A stretch of DNA of 64,000 nt, taken from Acidobacteriota bacterium. Its GTDB lineage: Bacteria; Acidobacteriota; Thermoanaerobaculia; Multivoradales; JAGPDF01. A model generated the notes under the pieces. It worked only from the letters and a program-made list of their open reading frames with translations. It was not told the DNA's origin and ran no database searches. The stretch spans positions 1 through 64,000 of the forward strand of contig JACTMI010000041.1 in the NCBI GenBank assembly GCA_014584695.1, given 5' to 3'. The position numbers and the translations under genes are program-made. This document shows, piece after piece, positions 1-10,922 of this stretch; the stretch's first letter is position 1; each line of letters starts with the position of its first letter.

Positions 1-113
1 AAGTGTGGATCATCACCCACCGTTGCGAGCTCGAGGCAGCGCTCGGCGGTTCGCCCCCTTCAACAGAAAGCTTTTGCTTCTCGCTCCATCGGCCACGGCG
101 GCTCCGCGCTCGG

Positions 114-166
114 GCATCGGGAGCGGCATCGGGAGCGGCATCGGGAGCGGGGGCGGGAGCGGGAGC
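114..166. repeat. Short GC-rich tandem repeat upstream of typA
   Basis: Three exact copies of the 12-mer GCATCGGGAGCG (114-149) are followed by degenerate GGGAGC units to about 166. It lies in the 264-base stretch before typA, where I see no convincing gene. A TAGAGT box at 212-217 may be the typA -10 element. Nothing else is recognisable between 1 and 113. Confidence 0.7.
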
Positions 167-264
167 GTGCGGCGGCAGGAGAGGGGTGAGGGGGCCGGGC
201 CGCTAGTTTGATAGAGTGCCGGCCTGCCGCGGCGATTCCGCCGGGGCGCTCCACGGGACAGGTC

Positions 265-2067
<1,803 letters not shown>

Positions 2068-2089
2068 CCACAGCGGTTCCAGCGGCGAT

Positions 2090-4627
2090 GTGCTGAAATA
2101 TCGGCACGTGAGCGAGCAGGACCCCAAGCTCCGCGAGGCCCTCGAGGACCTGCAGGGCTACCTCGCCGACCACATCGCGCCGTTGCTGGTCGCGGACGCG
2201 GTCGAGACGCTGCTCGGCTTTCCGCCCGCCTTGACCGCCGAGCAGCTTCGTATCTGGGCTCACTACCAGTACCAGGGAAGAGGCGGTTCGACACCTGTCT
2301 CGGACTTTCTCTACCACGCGATCAAGAAGGTGCAGCAGCTCGAGGTTCACCAGCTGGTGCCGGCCGATCGTTTCGATCGCTTCCTGGCGGGGCTGGCGGT
2401 GTCGCTGCTCGCCGCCTGCCCGGAAGGGGAGCGCGAACGACTGGCCGCGCAGCTGCGCCACCTGCGCGAGTCGGTGGGGGGAGCGACCGGGCTGGTCGAC
2501 CACCTCCATCGGTCGGCCCCGGTCGCGGCGCCCGCGACCGTCTTCCGGCCGGCGGCGCCGGTCGAGCCGCTGTCGCCGGAGGAGATCCGCGACCTGCGCC
2601 GCTTCACTGTGGCGCTCGAGCGCGCGGCAGCCGCGGCCGGGCCCGCGAAGGGCGGCCCTCCGGCCGCGGAGCAAGCCCAGCAGCTGCTCGTGCTCGCCGC
2701 CGCCGGCGCCCGTTCGGACGCCGAGCTCGAGGAGCGCATGGCGAAGTTGCGCGCCGCGGGGCTGGCGACGGCCGACGCGCCGGACCTGCTGCGGTCACTG
2801 GTCGCCGCGGTTCCCGACTGGGCGCTGACCCTCCCCGTGGGGGAGAGCGCCCCCACTTCGGGCTCGCTCGCGGCGGTGCGGCAGGCGGTCAAGCTGGCCG
2901 GCAACCGGGAACGCTCCGGCGAGCGCTGGCGTGAGCTCCTTCGCGCGGCGGCCGAGCAATTCAACCGCCGGTCCTTCGGCCGGACCCTGGCACTGGTCGA
3001 GCTCGCCGACCGGATGGTCCGTGAGGGTGAGGTCGACGCTCGCTTCGCCGCCATCGAACGCGACTTGGCGCACGAGGCCTACGACGTCAGCGTGCTGCTC
3101 GAGGCGGCCGCCGACCGCCGACAGTGGCCGGTCCTGCGACGGCTGGTCGAGTTCCATCCCGCCTGGTCGGTGCGGGAGCTGCTCGACTCGCTGGCCGACC
3201 AAGCCGACGCGAAGCGTCGCCGGCTGCTGCTCGCGCTGATCGAGGTCTGGGGTCCCGAGGCCAGGCCGCTGGTCCTGGAGCGGCTCGAGGCGTCCGTTTT
3301 CGACCCGTCGAGGGACCCGAACTTCTGGTGGTACCAGCGCAATCTGGTTTACCTCTTGAACCGACTGCCGCGAGGTCCCGAAGCCGACCCTCGCGGCGAG
3401 CTCGACCTGGTGGGTCCGTTCACCGAGCTCGCGCACCCACCGGCGTTCCAAAAGGAGGCGATCCTCCTGGTCTCCCAGTTGCCGCAGCAGGCTGGCGTGC
3501 CGCTGCTCGTCCAGCGCCTCGCGGAGGCGGAGAGGGCGCTGGAGCGACCGGAGGTCCTGCTCCACGCGGTGTCCGAGGTCTGGAAGGTGATCGGCGCCCT
3601 CGCCGGGGCGCTGGCGAGGTCCGGCTCGGCGGCGGCCCGGCGAGCGCTGCTCGACCACGCGCTCGCCCGCCGGCCCCGCGACGGCGAGGCCCTGGCCCGC
3701 TTGCGCGAGCTAGCCCACCACGATCTCAGCTCCGATCGCGAGACCGTCTCGCGTTTGCTCGGGGCGCTGCGCGATCTCGCGCCGCGCAAGCTGCTCGGCT
3801 TCGTCGTGGCCCGGCACGAAGAGGAGCTCGGCCATGTCGCGCGCGCGCTCGCCGGGACCTCGGCGCCGGAAGTCCGACAGGCCCTCGCGGAGCTGGCGGC
3901 CAAGTACCCGCAGCTGGCGACGGATCTGGTCGCCGAGCCGGCGGAGGCGCGCGCGGGGGCGGTCCCGGGCTCCTCGGCTGCCGACGAGCGCCGGCGAGAG
4001 CCGGACGCCGGGGAGGGGGAGGAGCTCGAGGCGGGGAACGAACTGCCGGGTCCCGCCGCGGCTGGCGCGGGGCGGGCGTCGATGGCGGGCGACCTCGAAG
4101 TCTTCGGTCTCGCCGGCCTGATTCAGAGCTTCTATCAATCGGAGTCTTCGGGTCGACTCGCGCTGCGCGACGGCGCCGGCCGCGAGCAGGGCCAATTGCG
4201 CCTCCAGCGCGGGCGGCTCGCCGCCTGTCGTGTCGGCGAGCTCACCGGCAAGGCGGCTTTCTACCAGCTCTTCGAGTACCCGGTCGCGGGCACCTTCGAG
4301 TTCACGCGCGAAGTGCCGGGCGCGGAATCGGAGCTCGAGCGCGAAGAGCTGCTGGCCCTCCTGATGGAGGGGATCCGCCGCTACGACGAACTGCAGCGGC
4401 TTCGCGCCCTGGTGCCCGACGAGCTGCCGCTGCGCGCCACCGGAGCGCGCCCGACCGCGCCGCCCGGCGAGACCGACGGCGAGCTGGTCCGCCAGATCTG
4501 GGGCCTGGTGCGCGGCGGCGCGCGCGCCGTCGACTGCGAGCGCGCCGCCCCCGTCGATGCCTTTCGCGTCCGCACGCTGCTCTCGCACTGGCTCGAGGAG
4601 GGCGCGCTCGCGTTCGAGTCGGGCTAG
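2090..4627 (+). CDS. Large alpha-helical repeat protein with C-terminal DUF4388 (PatA-type) domain
   Basis: About 845 residues. The first ~600 are rich in Leu, Ala, Arg and Glu and look like HEAT-type helical repeats with no enzymatic motif. Residues ~663-760 resemble DUF4388/PatA N-terminal domains (GDLEVFGLAGLIQSFYQS, then SGRLAL, then an RGRLAACRVGELTGKAAFYQ segment), a module common in delta-proteobacterial and acidobacterial signalling proteins. There is no signal peptide, so it is probably cytoplasmic. A linker at ~620-660 is Glu/Gly/Ala rich. The start may be GTG 2090 or GTG 2108; the latter gives VSEQDPKL. The tail (~790-845) resembles a small winged-helix or effector segment. Function is unknown; a scaffold in a signalling pathway is my inference. 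Confidence 0.8.
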   Translation: MLKYRHVSEQDPKLREALEDLQGYLADHIAPLLVADAVETLLGFPPALTAEQLRIWAHYQYQGRGGSTPVSDFLYHAIKKVQQLEVHQLVPADRFDRFLAGLAVSLLAACPEGERERLAAQLRHLRESVGGATGLVDHLHRSAPVAAPATVFRPAAPVEPLSPEEIRDLRRFTVALERAAAAAGPAKGGPPAAEQAQQLLVLAAAGARSDAELEERMAKLRAAGLATADAPDLLRSLVAAVPDWALTLPVGESAPTSGSLAAVRQAVKLAGNRERSGERWRELLRAAAEQFNRRSFGRTLALVELADRMVREGEVDARFAAIERDLAHEAYDVSVLLEAAADRRQWPVLRRLVEFHPAWSVRELLDSLADQADAKRRRLLLALIEVWGPEARPLVLERLEASVFDPSRDPNFWWYQRNLVYLLNRLPRGPEADPRGELDLVGPFTELAHPPAFQKEAILLVSQLPQQAGVPLLVQRLAEAERALERPEVLLHAVSEVWKVIGALAGALARSGSAAARRALLDHALARRPRDGEALARLRELAHHDLSSDRETVSRLLGALRDLAPRKLLGFVVARHEEELGHVARALAGTSAPEVRQALAELAAKYPQLATDLVAEPAEARAGAVPGSSAADERRREPDAGEGEELEAGNELPGPAAAGAGRASMAGDLEVFGLAGLIQSFYQSESSGRLALRDGAGREQGQLRLQRGRLAACRVGELTGKAAFYQLFEYPVAGTFEFTREVPGAESELEREELLALLMEGIRRYDELQRLRALVPDELPLRATGARPTAPPGETDGELVRQIWGLVRGGARAVDCERAAPVDAFRVRTLLSHWLEEGALAFESG

Positions 4628-4713
4628 TGGCCGGGGGGCGGGGGCTGCCGCGGGGAAACCTGGGTCGCGGTTCGACCCTGGACACCCCCGCGGACGGACC
4701 CTCCGCGATCAGC

Positions 4714-5256
4714 TCACTTGCCCCGCGGTGGCGCCGCGCTCTGCGCCGCCTGCTGGCGCGCGAACTCGACCGCGCCGCGCACTTCGGTGCGGAACTGCTC
4801 GAGATCGATCTGCATGCCGTTGAGATAGGTGCTCCAGCCCATGCTCGACTTGGCGTAGTGGACGGCGTCCTCGATTTCGGCGTCGGTGGCGCCGTGGAGC
4901 TTGGCGACTTCGGTGTGGTAGACGATGCAGTACTGGCACCGGGTGGCCGCCGAGACGGCGAGGCCGATCAGCTCACGGTACTTGTTGGGCACCGGTCCCG
5001 GCTCGAACTGGACGGCCTTGAACAGCTGCCACTCGAGCGCGAGGGAGCTGTCCGGGACCAGGCGGAAGAAGCTCGGCACGCCGCCGAACATCCCCTCCAT
5101 GTCTCGGTAGACCTCCGCGCGGGAGAGTCCCGACGTGGCGGGCGTTGCCGGAGCGGCCGCGGCCGGCGCCTGGACGAGCGCGATGCCCAGCGTCGCTCCG
5201 GTGGCCAGCAGGGCACAGACGGCGAGGGCGCTGCGAAGACGGGTTCCGAGTTTCAT
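4714..5256 (-). CDS. Exported AhpD-like carboxymuconolactone decarboxylase-family protein
   Basis: A 180-residue protein with an N-terminal signal peptide (KLGTRLRSALAVCALLATG, cleavage near residues 34-36) followed by an AhpD/CMD fold. The catalytic signature is complete: E95, then CxxC (C107, C110) and H114, with exactly the E-x11-C-x2-C-x3-H spacing of the peroxidase-reducing enzyme AhpD. ATG 5256 is preceded by AGAGGAGAAGG, a strong ribosome site. It diverges from the SARP regulator gene at 5396. Known AhpD proteins are cytosolic alkylhydroperoxidases, so secretion is unusual; a periplasmic thiol-peroxidase role is inference. There is no peroxiredoxin partner in the window. Confidence 0.88.
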   Translation of the reverse strand: MKLGTRLRSALAVCALLATGATLGIALVQAPAAAAPATPATSGLSRAEVYRDMEGMFGGVPSFFRLVPDSSLALEWQLFKAVQFEPGPVPNKYRELIGLAVSAATRCQYCIVYHTEVAKLHGATDAEIEDAVHYAKSSMGWSTYLNGMQIDLEQFRTEVRGAVEFARQQAAQSAAPPRGK

Positions 5257-5395
5257 GTCCTTCTCCTCTGTCTGCCGGGGAAGTTGGGCCGGCACGGGGG
5301 GAACTCTCGCGGGCCGGCGGGGGAGCCGGCGTGGGAAGGCCCATGGGAATTGAGGGCGGCCGGCGACTGTGCGATGCTCCGCGGGAACCACACTG

Positions 5396-8300
5396 ATGCC
5401 GATGCGCGAGCCCCGCTTGGAGGTCCGGGTCCTGGGGGAGATGTCGGTCCGCCGCGGTGGCGAGGCCGTCGGCCTGCCGGCGTCACGCAAGACGCGCGCC
5501 CTGCTCGGCTACCTGGCGGTCACGGGCGAGCCGGCCTCGCGCTCGAAGCTCTGCTCGCTCTTCTGGGATGGCCCCGTCGATCCGCGCGGTGAGCTGCGCT
5601 GGAGCCTGAGCAAGTTGCGATCCCTGCTCGGCCCGCGCGCGGCCGGGGCGCTGGTGAGCGACGGCGAGGCGGTGCGCTTCGACGCCGGCGCGGTGTGGCT
5701 CGACCTCGCCGCCGTGCGCTCGGCCGCGGCGCGAGGTATCGATCGACTCGCCGCGGCCGAGCTCGTGGCCTGCGAGCGCGAGTTTCGGGGCGAGCTCCTG
5801 GCCGGCCTCGACCTGCCGGACTGCTTCCGGTTCGACGCCTGGTTGATCGCCCAGCGCGAGACGCTGCGCGGCCTGCGCGTGGCGCTGCTCGAACGCCTGG
5901 CTGGGCTCACCGATGGCGATCTCGCCGAAGCCCTCCGCGCGGCGCGCTCCTGGGTCGCCCTGGACCCGCTGTCGGAGGCGGCCCACGCCGCCGTGGTCGC
6001 GCGGCTGCTCGACCTCGGCCGGCCGAAGGATGCCCAGCGCCAGGCCGAGACCTGCCGGCGGATCCTGCGCCAGGAGCTGGGCGTCGAGCCCGGCGTGCTG
6101 CTCGAGCGCGCCCGCGTCCACCGTCCGCCCACTCGCGATCGGGAACACGCGCCGAGCCGCGCGGTGACGGTGGCTCCGGCAGTGGCGACGGTGACGGTGC
6201 AGCCCGCGGCGGCGCGGCCGGGCGAGCCGGCGCCCTGGGTCGGCCGAGAGGCGGAGCTGGCCCGCGCCAGCGCGGCCATCGCGGCGCGCGCCGGCGGCGA
6301 GGGGCCGCGGCTGCTGCTGGTGACCGGCGAGGCGGGCATCGGCAAGAGCCGGCTGCTCGCCGAGCTCGCTTCGACGCTCGCGCCGGGCAACGGCTTCGCG
6401 CTCGCGGGCCGGGGCAACGAGGCGGGCCTCGATCGCGCCTACGGTGTCTGGATCGATTTGCTGCGATCGGCGCCCTTCGCCGAGGTGGCGGGAGCGTCGC
6501 GAGAGGCGGAGCTGGCCTGGCTCGCCCCCGGAGAGCATGCCGACCGAGAGATGGAACGGCTCGATCGCGAGCGGGTCGCCGACGGGCTCGCGCGCGTCCT
6601 GTCGCGGCGGGCGCGCGACCGGCCGCCGCTGCTCCTGCTGCTCGACGACCTGCAGTGGATCGACGAGGCCTCGATCGCCCTGCTGCACCTGCTGCTGGCG
6701 CGGGTCGGCGAGGCGCCGCTCCTGGTCGTCGCGGCCGCGCGCAGCGGCGAGCTCGCACCGCGCGGGGCGGCGTCGCGCCTGCTCGCGACGCTCGAACGGG
6801 AGCGGGGGCTGCTCCGCCTGCCGCTGGCGCCGCTGTCGCTCGAGGAAGCCGCGGCCCTCGTGCGCGCGATCTCGCCGGCGGCCGACGCCGAGCGCGTGGC
6901 CGCGGCGAGCGGCGGCCTGCCCCTGTTCGCCATCGAGCTCGCCCGGTCGGGCGGTGGCGCCGACGGCTCGCTGCCGCCGCCGCTGGCGGCTCTGGTCGGG
7001 GAGCGCCTGGCTCAGCTGGAGGCCCCGGCGCGCGGGCTGGCGAGCTGGGTCGCGGTGCTGGGCGAGCCGTGCGAGGTCGAACTGTTGCGTCGTCTGTCCG
7101 GCCTCGTTCCGAGCGAGCTGCTGGCCGGGCTGGACGAGCTCGAGCGGGCGGCCCTGCTGCGGGTCGACGCCGCCGGCGAGCGCTACGAGGTCGCCCACGA
7201 TCTGGTCCGCCGGGCCATCTACGAGCAGCTTCCGGCGCCCCGGCGCCGCTTCCTGCACGCGGAGATCGCGCGCGCCAAAGCCGAGCGGCCGGAGCCCGAA
7301 GGCGGTGGCGCGGCGTCGATGGCGCGCCACGCGGCGCTCGGCGGCGAGGCCGAGCTGGCGGCCCAGGCGTCAGTCGTCGCCGGCGAGCGCGCGCTCCGGC
7401 TCGACGCCGCAACCGAAGCGCGCGAGCACGCCGAGCGGGGTCTGGCCCAGCTCGAACGGCTCGGCGCCCGAGCCGACCTGGGGCTCCGACTCGGGCTGCT
7501 CCGAGTGCTGGTCCACGCGACGCGGGGCCGGCCTGGGCGGGCAGGGCTGCCGGAGGAGATCCTCCACTGGACCGAGGTGGCGCGCGGCGCGAAGCGGGTC
7601 GAGGAGACACGGATCGGCCTCTATCTGCTCGCGGTGCTGCGGGCGGAGGAGGGCAATCTCGCCGGGGCGGAGCTGATGGCTCTGCGGGCGGTGGAGGCGG
7701 CGCGCCAGGGGGACCCGGCTGGCGCCGCTTGGACGCTCGGCAACACCGGTCGCTGCCTGGCCCATATCGAACGGGACTTCGCGCGCGCGGAGGCCCTGCT
7801 GCTCGAGGCGCGCGAGCTGGCGGAAGGCTGCGGCATCGATGTCGTCGAGGTGCACTTCGGGCTCGGGTTGGTGGCGGCGGCGGACGGACGCGGCGCCGAG
7901 GCGAGAGCGGAGCTCGAGCGGGGGCTCGAGTTGGCGCGCGCCGAAGAAGACGCCTGGATCGCCAGCCAATGCCTCATCCGTCTGGCCATGCTGGCGCTCG
8001 ATCGCGGCGATCCGGCGGAGTGCGAGCGACGCTGCGGCGAGATCGAGGAGATCTCGGCCCGGCTCGGCGAGGGTGCCGAGCGAGCGGTGGCGGCGTGTCT
8101 GCGAGCGCTCGCCGGGAGAGTCCGAGACCCCGAGACCGGGTCCGCGGCGCTCGAGGAGGCGCTCGCCCTGCTGCGCGCCGCCGACTCGAAGGGGATGCTG
8201 GCGGAGGTCTCGAGCCGCGCGGCCGCGCTCGACCTCGCCGCTGACCGACTGGAGGAGGCCGGCGCGCGCGCCGAAGAGGCTCTCGCCAACGCCTCGACGG

Positions 8301-8545
8301 TGGGGCGAAGAGGTCAGATCGCCCGCGCCCGCCTCGCCTCGGCCCGGGTGGCGCGGGCGCGCGGCGACCACCGGGCAGCCCTCGAACATCTGCTCGCCGC
8401 GAGCGCGGAAGACCGCCCGGTGGGCACGCTGGGCGGGGCCGTCCGCGCCGAGATCCGCGAGCTTTCGAAAGCGCTCGGAATTCCCACGCCGAGATCCACG
8501 CCGGGGCGCGAGAGTGTCGACATCGACAGAGGAGACTCGCCATGA
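5396..8545 (+). CDS. SARP-type transcriptional regulator with BTAD, AAA ATPase and TPR-like domains
   Basis: 1,049 residues. Residues ~5-95 form an OmpR-type winged helix (LEVRVLGEMSVRR, then SKLCSLFWD and ELRWSLSKLRSLLG). Residues ~100-240 are a bacterial transcriptional activator (BTAD) domain. A proline/alanine linker leads to an AAA/STAND-like ATPase with Walker A GEAGIGKS near residue 310 and Walker B LLLLLDDLQWIDEAS near 415. Residues ~650-1040 are TPR-like helical repeats. This is the architecture of large SARP/AfsR-like regulators. ATG 5396 is chosen; ATG 5402 is equally possible. The stop overlaps the next ATG (ATGA), so the DUF4242 gene is translationally coupled. The signal sensed is unknown. 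Confidence 0.9.
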   Translation: MPMREPRLEVRVLGEMSVRRGGEAVGLPASRKTRALLGYLAVTGEPASRSKLCSLFWDGPVDPRGELRWSLSKLRSLLGPRAAGALVSDGEAVRFDAGAVWLDLAAVRSAAARGIDRLAAAELVACEREFRGELLAGLDLPDCFRFDAWLIAQRETLRGLRVALLERLAGLTDGDLAEALRAARSWVALDPLSEAAHAAVVARLLDLGRPKDAQRQAETCRRILRQELGVEPGVLLERARVHRPPTRDREHAPSRAVTVAPAVATVTVQPAAARPGEPAPWVGREAELARASAAIAARAGGEGPRLLLVTGEAGIGKSRLLAELASTLAPGNGFALAGRGNEAGLDRAYGVWIDLLRSAPFAEVAGASREAELAWLAPGEHADREMERLDRERVADGLARVLSRRARDRPPLLLLLDDLQWIDEASIALLHLLLARVGEAPLLVVAAARSGELAPRGAASRLLATLERERGLLRLPLAPLSLEEAAALVRAISPAADAERVAAASGGLPLFAIELARSGGGADGSLPPPLAALVGERLAQLEAPARGLASWVAVLGEPCEVELLRRLSGLVPSELLAGLDELERAALLRVDAAGERYEVAHDLVRRAIYEQLPAPRRRFLHAEIARAKAERPEPEGGGAASMARHAALGGEAELAAQASVVAGERALRLDAATEAREHAERGLAQLERLGARADLGLRLGLLRVLVHATRGRPGRAGLPEEILHWTEVARGAKRVEETRIGLYLLAVLRAEEGNLAGAELMALRAVEAARQGDPAGAAWTLGNTGRCLAHIERDFARAEALLLEARELAEGCGIDVVEVHFGLGLVAAADGRGAEARAELERGLELARAEEDAWIASQCLIRLAMLALDRGDPAECERRCGEIEEISARLGEGAERAVAACLRALAGRVRDPETGSAALEEALALLRAADSKGMLAEVSSRAAALDLAADRLEEAGARAEEALANASTVGRRGQIARARLASARVARARGDHRAALEHLLAASAEDRPVGTLGGAVRAEIRELSKALGIPTPRSTPGRESVDIDRGDSP

Positions 8546-8835
8546 CCCTGATGATCGTCGAGAGCACCTACGACCCGCCGCTGACCGACGAGGCCCGCCG
8601 CCGCGACCAGGAGCGCTTGGACCCCTGCCTGGAGATGCGCGGCGTCGAGTGGGTCCGCAGCTTCGAAGCCGCCGACCGCCGGCGCAAGATCTGTCTCTTC
8701 CGCGCGCCCGACGCGGAATCGCTGCGCGAGGCGTTGCGCGGCGCCGGCCTGGCCTTCGACCGAGTCTGGATCGCCGAACAGCGCGAGCCCGACCCCGCCG
8801 ATCCGGACCGCCAGGCCGTCCTCGTCACCCGCTAG
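8542..8835 (+). CDS. DUF4242 (SCO4226-like, nickel-binding family) small protein
   Basis: 97 residues, ferredoxin-like fold expected. The pattern VESTYDPPLT...RGVEWVRSFEAADRRRKICLF-APDAESLREAL...FDRVW matches DUF4242, whose Streptomyces member SCO4226 binds nickel. It overlaps the SARP regulator by four bases (ATGA) with AGAGGAG nine bases upstream. Coupling implies equal dosage with the regulator; it could be a ligand-binding partner or a target, which is inference. No metal ligands can be assigned with confidence from sequence alone. Confidence 0.82.
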   Translation: MTLMIVESTYDPPLTDEARRRDQERLDPCLEMRGVEWVRSFEAADRRRKICLFRAPDAESLREALRGAGLAFDRVWIAEQREPDPADPDRQAVLVTR

Positions 8836-8980
8836 CGCGTCCAAGCAGCGCCCGGCGGTCGACCTCGCCGACCGCCGCTTCGCCGATGGCTGGCCGGCGC
8901 CGGTCGGGCCGCTGGCCGGACTGGCCGCGGCGAGGCTGTTGGTGGGCCCGGGCCGGTTGCGGTGACGGGCCGGCTGCCGG

Positions 8981-8986
8981 TAGCTT
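8981..8986 (+). promoter_or_regulatory. TANNNT -10 box for apaH, probably leaderless
   Basis: TAGCTT ends ten bases before ATG 8997, and no Shine-Dalgarno sequence lies between. A second TA-rich element (TAATCC, 8991-8996) abuts the start. The 161-base gap 8836-8996 holds nothing else recognisable. Belongs to the recurrent class described in the findings. Confidence 0.4.
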
Positions 8987-8996
8987 CCTCTAATCC

Positions 8997-9779
8997 ATGG
9001 CGACCTGGGCGATCGGGGACGTGCACGGCTGTTTCCGGACGCTCCGGAAGTTGCTGAAGCGGATCGGGTTCGACGGCGCGGCCGACCGGCTCTGGCTGAC
9101 CGGCGATCTGGTCAATCGCGGGCCGAGCTCGCTCGAGACGCTCGAGTGGGCGCGCGAGCTCGACTCGCGGCTGACCGTGGTGCTCGGCAATCACGACCTC
9201 CACCTGCTCGCGGTCGCGGCCGGCGCGGCCGAGGAGAGGGCGCGCGATACCCTGCGCGAGGTGCTGCGGGCCAAGCGGCGCGACGACCTGTTCGACTGGC
9301 TCGTTCGCCGACCGCTGCTCGTGCGCCAGGGGCGTTTTCTGCTCGTTCATGCCGGCCTGCTGCCGGAGTGGACGCCCGAGGGCGCGGAGCGGATCGCGCG
9401 CGCGGTGGCCGATCGCTTGAGCAGCCGGTCCGGTGCGAAGCTGGTGGCGGCTTACCGCGCGCGCCGGGACGCCGGCGACTCGTTCGAGCTGCGAGCCCTG
9501 CGCGCCCTGACCATGGTCCGCACGCTGCGCCCGGACGGCGAGCTGGTGCGCGAGTTCAGCGGCCCGCCCGAGGAGGCTCCCGAGGGTTGCCGGCCCTGGT
9601 ACGACCATCCGGACCGCGCGAGCCGGGAGGTGACCGTGGTCTGCGGCCACTGGGCCGCGCTGGGTCTGCGCTTGCGGCCCGACCTGTTCGCGCTCGACTC
9701 GGGTTGCGCCTGGGGGGGGCAACTGACGGCGGTTTGTCTCGAGGACGGGCGCGTCGAACAGGTGCCCAACTCGGAATGA
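8997..9779 (+). CDS. apaH: Symmetrical bis(5'-nucleosyl)-tetraphosphatase (ApaH-type metallophosphatase)
   Basis: Hydrolyses Ap4A to two ADP, acting in the cytoplasm on alarmone/RNA-cap nucleotides. 260 residues, slightly shorter than E. coli ApaH (280). All PPP-family metal motifs are visible: GDVHG (residues 7-11), GDLVNRG, GNHD and HAGLLPEW, then a C-terminal GHWAALGL. ATG 8997 immediately precedes the conserved TWAIGDVHG, so the start is firm, although no ribosome site is present. It overlaps the following hydrolase gene by four bases (ATGA at 9776-9779). Confidence 0.95.
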   Translation: MATWAIGDVHGCFRTLRKLLKRIGFDGAADRLWLTGDLVNRGPSSLETLEWARELDSRLTVVLGNHDLHLLAVAAGAAEERARDTLREVLRAKRRDDLFDWLVRRPLLVRQGRFLLVHAGLLPEWTPEGAERIARAVADRLSSRSGAKLVAAYRARRDAGDSFELRALRALTMVRTLRPDGELVREFSGPPEEAPEGCRPWYDHPDRASREVTVVCGHWAALGLRLRPDLFALDSGCAWGGQLTAVCLEDGRVEQVPNSE

Positions 9780-10915
9780 GCCTGTCGATCCGAGGTGACC
9801 TCGATCCGGCGCGGCTGCCGCGTACCGCGGCCGCGCTCGCCGCGCAGCTCGAGTCCGGGCAGGCGCTGGGGGGGCAGCTCTGGGTCGGTCTGGGCTCACG
9901 GACCGTCGCGGACGCGGCCTTTGGCTCCGCCCGTCCGGGCGAGCCGATGACCCGCGAGCACCTGATGCTCTGGATGTCGGCGACCAAGCCGGTCGCGGCG
10001 GCGGCGATCGCTGTCTTGTGGGAGCGGGGTGCGCTCGCGCTCGACGATCCGGTGGCTCGCTACCTGCCCGAGTTCGCCGCCGGGGGCAAGACCGCGGTGA
10101 CGATTCGCCACCTGCTGACGCACACCTCGGGGATCCGGATGATCGACACCGGGTGGCCGGCGGCAACCTGGGCGGAGATCGTGGCCAAGATCTGCGCGCG
10201 GCCGTTGGAGCCCCGCTGGGTGCCGGGTCGAAGGGCGGGCTACCACTTGGCCTCGAGCTGGTTCGTGCTCGGCGAGCTGGTCCGCCGCTTGGACGGCCGG
10301 CCCTTCGAGCTCTGGGTGCGGGAGGAGCTGTTCGAGCCGCTCGGTTGCTCCGACTGCTGGATCGGCATGCCCGCCGACCGCTGGCGCGGCTACGGCCCGC
10401 GACTGGCGCCCATGTACGCCGCCGAGGAGGAGGGCTTGCGCGACCTCGAGGCGGGCAACGAACCGTGGGTCACTCGCTGCTCGCCGGGGAGCAACGGCTG
10501 GGGACCGATTCACGAGCTGGCCCGCTTCTACCGCATGCTCGCGGCCGGCGGTGAGCTGGGCGGCCGGCGATACTTGCGCGCGCAGACCGTCGAGGCGCTC
10601 TCCGCCAGGCACCGCGTCGGTCTGCTCGACCACACCTTCAAGACCCGGCTCGACTGGGGGCTGGGGGTGATCGTCAACTCGGCGCACTACGGGGATCCGG
10701 AGGTCCCCTACGGCTTCGGTCCGCACGCCGGACCGCGCGCGTATGGCCACGGCGGCTCGCGCAGCACGGCAGCCGTCGTGGATCCGGACGCCGGCCTCGT
10801 CGCCGTCTTGACAGTCAACGGCCTGCCCGACGAGGCGACTCACCGCGCCCGGTTCGAGCGCTGGTCGGCGGCGCTCTACGAGGACCTCGGGCTGGCTCCC
10901 GCTGTGGTGGAATAG
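9776..10915 (+). CDS. Serine hydrolase, beta-lactamase/penicillin-binding-protein fold (class C-like)
   Basis: 379 residues. The nucleophile motif SxxK is S68-A-T-K71, the YxN-type motif is represented by Y-H-L in GYHLASSW, and the third motif is HGG (GHGGSRS near residue 326). An HLLTHTSGI segment typical of the family is present. No signal peptide or membrane segment is evident, so it may act in the cytosol on esters or peptides rather than on cell wall; substrate unknown. Start ATG 9776 overlaps the apaH stop (ATGA). True beta-lactamase activity is unlikely given the family's breadth. Confidence 0.88.
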   Translation: MSLSIRGDLDPARLPRTAAALAAQLESGQALGGQLWVGLGSRTVADAAFGSARPGEPMTREHLMLWMSATKPVAAAAIAVLWERGALALDDPVARYLPEFAAGGKTAVTIRHLLTHTSGIRMIDTGWPAATWAEIVAKICARPLEPRWVPGRRAGYHLASSWFVLGELVRRLDGRPFELWVREELFEPLGCSDCWIGMPADRWRGYGPRLAPMYAAEEEGLRDLEAGNEPWVTRCSPGSNGWGPIHELARFYRMLAAGGELGGRRYLRAQTVEALSARHRVGLLDHTFKTRLDWGLGVIVNSAHYGDPEVPYGFGPHAGPRAYGHGGSRSTAAVVDPDAGLVAVLTVNGLPDEATHRARFERWSAALYEDLGLAPAVVE

Positions 10916-10922
10916 CGTCGCC

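Noticed and set aside
114-166. CRISPR-like array
   Set aside because: Unit is 12 bases, contiguous and without spacers; simple tandem repeat.
5483-7330. Minus-strand open frame of 615 codons inside the SARP regulator
   Set aside because: Antisense mirror of a high-GC gene; no recognisable motif and no independent start signals.
9776-10915. Antibiotic-resistance beta-lactamase
   Set aside because: SxxK/HGG fold is shared with many esterases and peptidases; no signal peptide and no resistance context.
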